Both the position numbers and the translations under genes were made by a program. A stretch of 64,000 nucleotides of DNA from Diogma glabrata (taxonomy: Eukaryota > Arthropoda > Insecta > Diptera > Cylindrotomidae). Under the pieces are notes generated by a model, which did no database searches, was not told the origin of the DNA, and saw only the letters and a program-made list of their open reading frames with translations. Below are positions 60,064 through 64,000 of the stretch, piece after piece (within the stretch, counting starts at the first letter, position 1; each line of letters begins with the position of its first letter). The stretch lies in assembly GCA_963693315.1 (NCBI GenBank), contig OY856187.1, positions 75,523,394-75,587,393 on the forward strand, in the 5' to 3' direction.

Positions 60064-61057
60064 AGAGTATACGAGTAGTTACCATTTATTTCAAACATTC
60101 TTGTTACCACCACTATAGAAGTTACTGAGTAATTCTCGATGAACTACTATTAATGGATTGGTTTTTCAGACGGAATATGGTAGTTTGTTAGAACAGTAAT
60201 TTCATGATATAAATAATATCCATTATTTGTGAAAATTACCGAATTGCTTCTAAAACTTTTTTTTGTAAGAAAAACCAAACACTAGTAAGGATTTTTTACT
60301 TAAATGGCATTAAAATAGAAAAATTGTCGATAAAAAATCCAATCAACGATTACATATTTACTATTTTATGGACGAAAGGTAAACATTTTACTTACCGTGA
60401 AAAAACTTAAAAATTATTACAAACAAATTATTACAACAAAAACACTTAAGATATCTAACACTTTCTTTCACTTGTAAAACTACACTAATATGAAAAACAA
60501 AAGAAGCTTAAAGATTTCGGATATATTACGAAAGGTATTTTTAACTGCACGAAATCGTTATCTGAACCAAAATAAAAAAAAAGTAAAATTGTTAATGCGC
60601 ATGAATAGTGATCGTAATTTTAAAGAAAAGACAAAATAATTTTTTAAAGTATTTTATCGAAAATTTTGTTACCACGCTTCAGGAACATTGGGCCCGAGAC
60701 ACAGTTTTTGGTAACATAATGTTTGTCGGGTACGTTTCGCCATCTCTTGCAATTTTATGTAACCAAAATATTTTAGATCATTGATCTAGACCCAGATAAT
60801 ATCTGGGTTATGTTGTTGTTTTTACATGTAAAAAATAGACTTGATCTAGACCTTGACCCTGACCCAAATGAAAAAAACGCAGCTAAAGTCATAGGTAAAA
60901 TAGTGACGTCTATATTACCATAGTGAAGGCAATGATACATATAAAAGAAATGTCTTTCAGACAAAAAAAATTGTAACTAAATAATCAAATTAATTTAATT
61001 GTTATTGATTATTGGTAAACTTACTTTTAAAATCCATTTTTCAGTTAATCAGTTTTA
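60064..61057. other. No gene seen
   Basis: AT-rich; a GTTACC-rich piece near 60660-60730 resembles the 53-kb repeat. Confidence 0.4.
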
Positions 61058-61215
61058 GTTGTTAAGCAAAATATATCTTTTTAGGTTATGTTTTTATGTC
61101 TTCCAGATATTTTTTCTGTCGTTCAGTCAAAAATATTTTCGTAAAATTTAGAAATTGTTACCGCCCCTCAACCAATTAGATGCGAAATATTTTATGGCTG
61201 AAAGACATTTCTTTT
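61058..61215. repeat. Dispersed repeat copy 2 (pair of 1360-1515)
   Basis: Same orientation and block order as 1360-1515, including TTACCGCCCCTCAACCAAT. Confidence 0.7.
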
Positions 61216-61481
61216 ATATGTATGACTGCTTAGTAGCTGTCAAAGAAAAAAACCGCTAAAAATTCAAAATGAATAAAAACCAATGCTAGCTACGATAAAT
61301 AAAACCCAAAATGTAGTGTATGATTTTTATTTATATAATTTATTTTTCAGTCTTCAGAATAAAAAAAAAATAACTAACACATTTCACTAAAAATTATTAA
61401 ATACTTAGTTTATAATAATTAAATATATGATATATTCACAAAACAATTTTCTCACTTTTTTCCCACAACAATTAAAACTTT

Positions 61482-61712
61482 TGTAACGAACGCAGCAGCA
61501 ACTCCATCTGTTAAATAACATTATAATAATTTAATTACGTTCAGGGGATTTCCATATATGTCAAAATGGATTGATGACGTTTTTTTTTTAAATAATAGTA
61601 ACTTCCGGCATCTTCGCGAGCTGAATAAGAACATTTTTATTGTAATCTTGTTAATAAATAAAATCGCCGTAAATCGAAGTAAATGATTTTTATTAAAACC
61701 ATCCTGTTTACA
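61482..61712 (+). mobile_element. Probable 5' LTR of a Ty3/gypsy element
   Basis: Begins TGTAACGAACGCAGC and ends CCTGTTTACA (TGTAA/TTACA inverse ends), with AATAAA at about 61657. It is followed 2 bp later by a primer-binding-like site and 78 bp later by gag. The second LTR would lie outside the window, so it cannot be confirmed. Confidence 0.5.
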
Positions 61713-61714
61713 CA

Positions 61715-61728
61715 TCAGAAGTGGGATT
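61715..61728 (+). promoter_or_regulatory. Candidate primer-binding site, tRNA-Leu type
   Basis: TCAGAAGTGGGATT is complementary to the acceptor-side sequence of tRNA-Leu species ending CCCACTTCTGA before the terminal bases. It sits immediately after the proposed LTR, where minus-strand cDNA would be primed. Confidence 0.4.
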
Positions 61729-61790
61729 ACTAACGGAAGTTAAATCATCGAGAATTTATATAAAATTATAATAATACATATAGAAAAAAA

Positions 61791-62640
61791 ATGGAGAATT
61801 CATCGTCTAGCATAGATAGTAAAACTTCATCTCGTCGTTGTAGGAAAAGTTTTTCGCCGGAAAAGAAAAAAAAACAATACCAACAATATAATCAACCACA
61901 ACAGTATCAACAACGATACGCAGCGTCTACGTCTCAGCAACATACAGCACCACATGCATTACAGTTTCAACAACTATATATGCCACCGAATCAGAGTCAA
62001 AATTATACTTACAAAACCAATTTACATCATCACAGCAACACCATCATGCACAACCATTCGGTTATTTTGAAACGCCGTATCAGACACAAAATCCAGTGAA
62101 TCAACAAGCTCCAGCTTGGCAGGGGACCCATGGCTTTGTGACTGCTGATCCGGGTAACAAAATAGGTAATAATAATTTTAATCTTTCTCCGCGTGACGTG
62201 GTCGAAATGCTGTCGGATTATAATCCAGAAAATCGTGAAGATGTGTCAGTGAAGTGTTGGGTGAATGCGATCGAGCAGTTAAGAGATATTTATTTGTTAA
62301 CTGACCAAATTATTTTATATGCCGCCGTAAGAAAATTGCAATGAATTGCAATGTTGTGGTATGAGTCAATGTCAGGTATGATTGGGAATTGGGAGGATTT
62401 TCGAAGTGCCATAATTTCAGAATTCGGCAAAAACCGCGATGTTGTGGACGTTCATTTCACATTAGCACAACGAAAAACAAATCAAACGAATCGTATACAG
62501 AGTATGCCTATACAATTCGTAAACTGTCGAGCGAAATTGATCTAGATGATCAAACAATAATAAAATATATTATATCAGGGCTAGGAAATACTGACGAAAG
62601 AATTAAGTGTTCTTTGGCAATGTAATCGTTTACAACCGTA
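61791..62640 (+). pseudogene. Ty3/gypsy gag, frameshifted
   Basis: Starts at ATG 61791 with a Ser/Lys-rich then Gln-rich leader. The frame changes near 62020, then NNFNLSPRDVVEMLSDYNPE, CWVNAIEQLRDIY and, after a 10-bp tandem repeat with a stop at 62341, LWYESMSGMIGNWEDFRSAI and ISEFGKN. Another frame change near 62490 precedes SSEIDLDDQTIIKYIISGLG. The W..F...F box is typical of retrotransposon capsid domains. At least three breaks rule out a functional gag. Confidence 0.78.
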
Positions 62641-62650
62641 ACAGAGTTCA

Positions 62651-63055
62651 TTGAAAGAATTAATTCGGTTCGAAAATATGTTAAGTATTAATGATAAAAA
62701 TTGCGGAAAGTTCGTGAATATTAATAATAGAAACTATACAATTAAATTTCGAGAAACTAATTTTCATCCGACAAATCAGAATCGTCATCGTGTTTGTTTT
62801 CGCTGCAATTCAGAAAATCACATCGCTCGTGATTGTCCAAAAAAAGTGTTTTGTAGTTTCTGCCGTAAAGAAGGTCACTATGAGATTGCGTGTCGTTCTA
62901 AAAAACCGAAAGATACTAAGCGTGTCGAAATCACAGAAAATGAATATATTAAAATTGTGAAAGTTAATGGTGCTTCAGTAAAAGCGTTTTTGGATTTGGG
63001 TTCAGATTGCGTCACGATGACACAGTCTTTAGCTCGTTATTTGAATTTAAAATAG
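62651..63055 (+). pseudogene. Ty3/gypsy nucleocapsid zinc knuckles and protease start
   Basis: One open frame contains two zinc knuckles, CFRCNSENHIARDC (C-x2-C-x4-H-x4-C) and CSFCRKEGHYEIAC, which bind genomic RNA. A protease-like segment, VNGASVKAFLDLGSDCVTM, follows. The catalytic triplet reads D-L-G where retroviral-type proteases have D-S-G or D-T-G. The frame ends at a stop at 63053 inside the protease. Degenerate. Confidence 0.8.
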
Positions 63056-64000
63056 AGTTCTGACAACCAAAAATTAAGCGGTTTTGGAAAAGGTTTAACA
63101 ACTAAAAATATTGAAACTTCAGAAAAATTCTAAATTTGAATTTGTTAACGCCGATGGGGAATTTAATGTAGATATTAGCTTAAAAAACAATAATAATATT
63201 TTCGATTGTAGCTCTTCCAATAATATCCTTCTTAATACGAATCCAAATAAATTAGTTTCCAACGTTCCTGAAGAATTAAATAAAAATAATGAACTGAACA
63301 TAATAATATTTTGGATATAGTACCTAATATTAATTTTGAAACAAATAGTTTAAATAAAGACATTGTAAATTACCAAGAAAATCAAAACAGTAGTGACTTT
63401 TGCCCAATTGAAGTAAATTCAAATGGTAGGAAACATATCGATAAGACAGTTGTTTTTGATGACTCCGATAATGGATATTTTTGTAACTTTAGCGAGGAAT
63501 TGTTTGAAAACTTAGAAAACAACGACGACAGCGTGTATTCCCAAAAATTCAGAGATTTTGAAAATTATGTAAATAATAATTAATGTAAATAGTTTTAACG
63601 AAGATATAAGTATCAAACAAGTTTTAAATGTCAATGCTGTAGATAAGTTTTGTAACATCGATTGTAATATTTTAGATAATTACATAAATACAGAAATCGA
63701 CGTAGAATATAAAACCAAAATCAGAGACTTAATTTTGAAATACCGTAACTGTTTTGCTTTAAATATGGAAGAAATTGGGAAAAAAATCAAGTTAGTATTT
63801 AGATAAATTTGTTAGACAACGAACCAGTTTCGTACCATCCATACAGGGTTTCTTATAGTCAACGAGAGATTGTGAAGAAACACATAAATGAGATGCTAGC
63901 ACTGGGCATTATTAAACATTCGTCTTCAGAATATGCCTCGCCGATTGTTATTGTAAAAAAGAAAAATGGGGATGAAAGAATATGTGTAGATTTTCGTCGC
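63056..64000 (+). pseudogene. Ty3/gypsy pol, start of reverse transcriptase, runs off the window
   Basis: Asn/Asp-rich linker frames (63111-63583) with stops, then IRDLILKYRNCFALNMEEIG (near 63720-63780). After a frame change, PYRVSYSQREIVKKHINEML, LGIIKHSSSEYASPIVIVKK and ERICVDFRR follow. The P-Y-R...I-x-E-M-L-x-x-G-I-I...S-P-I-V-x-V-x-K-K and D-x-R boxes are the opening of gypsy RT. The remaining pol and 3' LTR are beyond base 64000. Confidence 0.82.

Overview
The window looks like a gene-poor, transposon-rich stretch of an AT-rich insect nuclear genome. The evidence is short GT-AG introns of about 54-75 bp, a divergent chemosensory ionotropic receptor (IR) gene with a decayed paralog, and several eukaryotic transposon classes (PIF/Harbinger, Crypton-like, non-LTR, Penelope-like, Helitron, Tc1/mariner, Ty3/gypsy). 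There are no operons, prokaryotic signals or CRISPR arrays. I cannot name the species.

Layout. 0-6 kb: a Harbinger transposase pseudogene on the minus strand, a tandem duplication, a Crypton-like tyrosine recombinase pseudogene, a foldback element and two non-LTR fragments. 8-9 kb: the first copy of a GATC-rich, TA-flanked element family (called the CCCGA family here). 9.6-15.2 kb: a Penelope-like element on the minus strand with RT and GIY-YIG domains, a partial direct repeat, an inverted partial copy and (TA)n tracts at both ends. 19-21 kb: an IR pseudogene split by a Helitron-like insertion and by a 106-bp MITE. 22-25 kb: Helitron debris, a 9-bp minisatellite, a long foldback carrying a second 106-bp MITE, and a LINE 3' part. 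26 kb: an intronless, broken HPS1-like copy. 27-34 kb: more CCCGA copies, foldbacks, a roughly 300-bp repeat family and a LINE fragment. 35-37 kb: the best host gene, an IR with two in-phase 61-bp introns but an apparent frameshift near its 5' end. 38-45 kb: a Penelope GIY-YIG fragment, an internally deleted mariner, a 516-bp duplication with tRNA-like cores, and a 1.1-kb foldback. 47-57 kb: a 3-kb foldback, GGTAAC-rich repeats and a 629-bp higher-order tandem array. 57.5-60 kb: a two-exon transposon-type gene spoiled only by two nonsense codons, then a full 1.4-kb CCCGA element. 61.5-64 kb: the 5' part of a decayed Ty3/gypsy element that runs off the window.

Most of the interest is in how elements nest. 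Several insertions sit in sites that can be read from a paralogous or mirror-image copy inside the same window, so target duplications and insertion order can be read directly. I found no clearly novel biochemical pathway. The least familiar items are the CCCGA/GATC element family, the 106-bp MITE with 3-bp CWG target duplications, the hammerhead-like motif in the Penelope repeat, and the 57.6-58.5 kb spliced pseudogene. All family assignments come from reading translations and motifs by eye; no database search was run.
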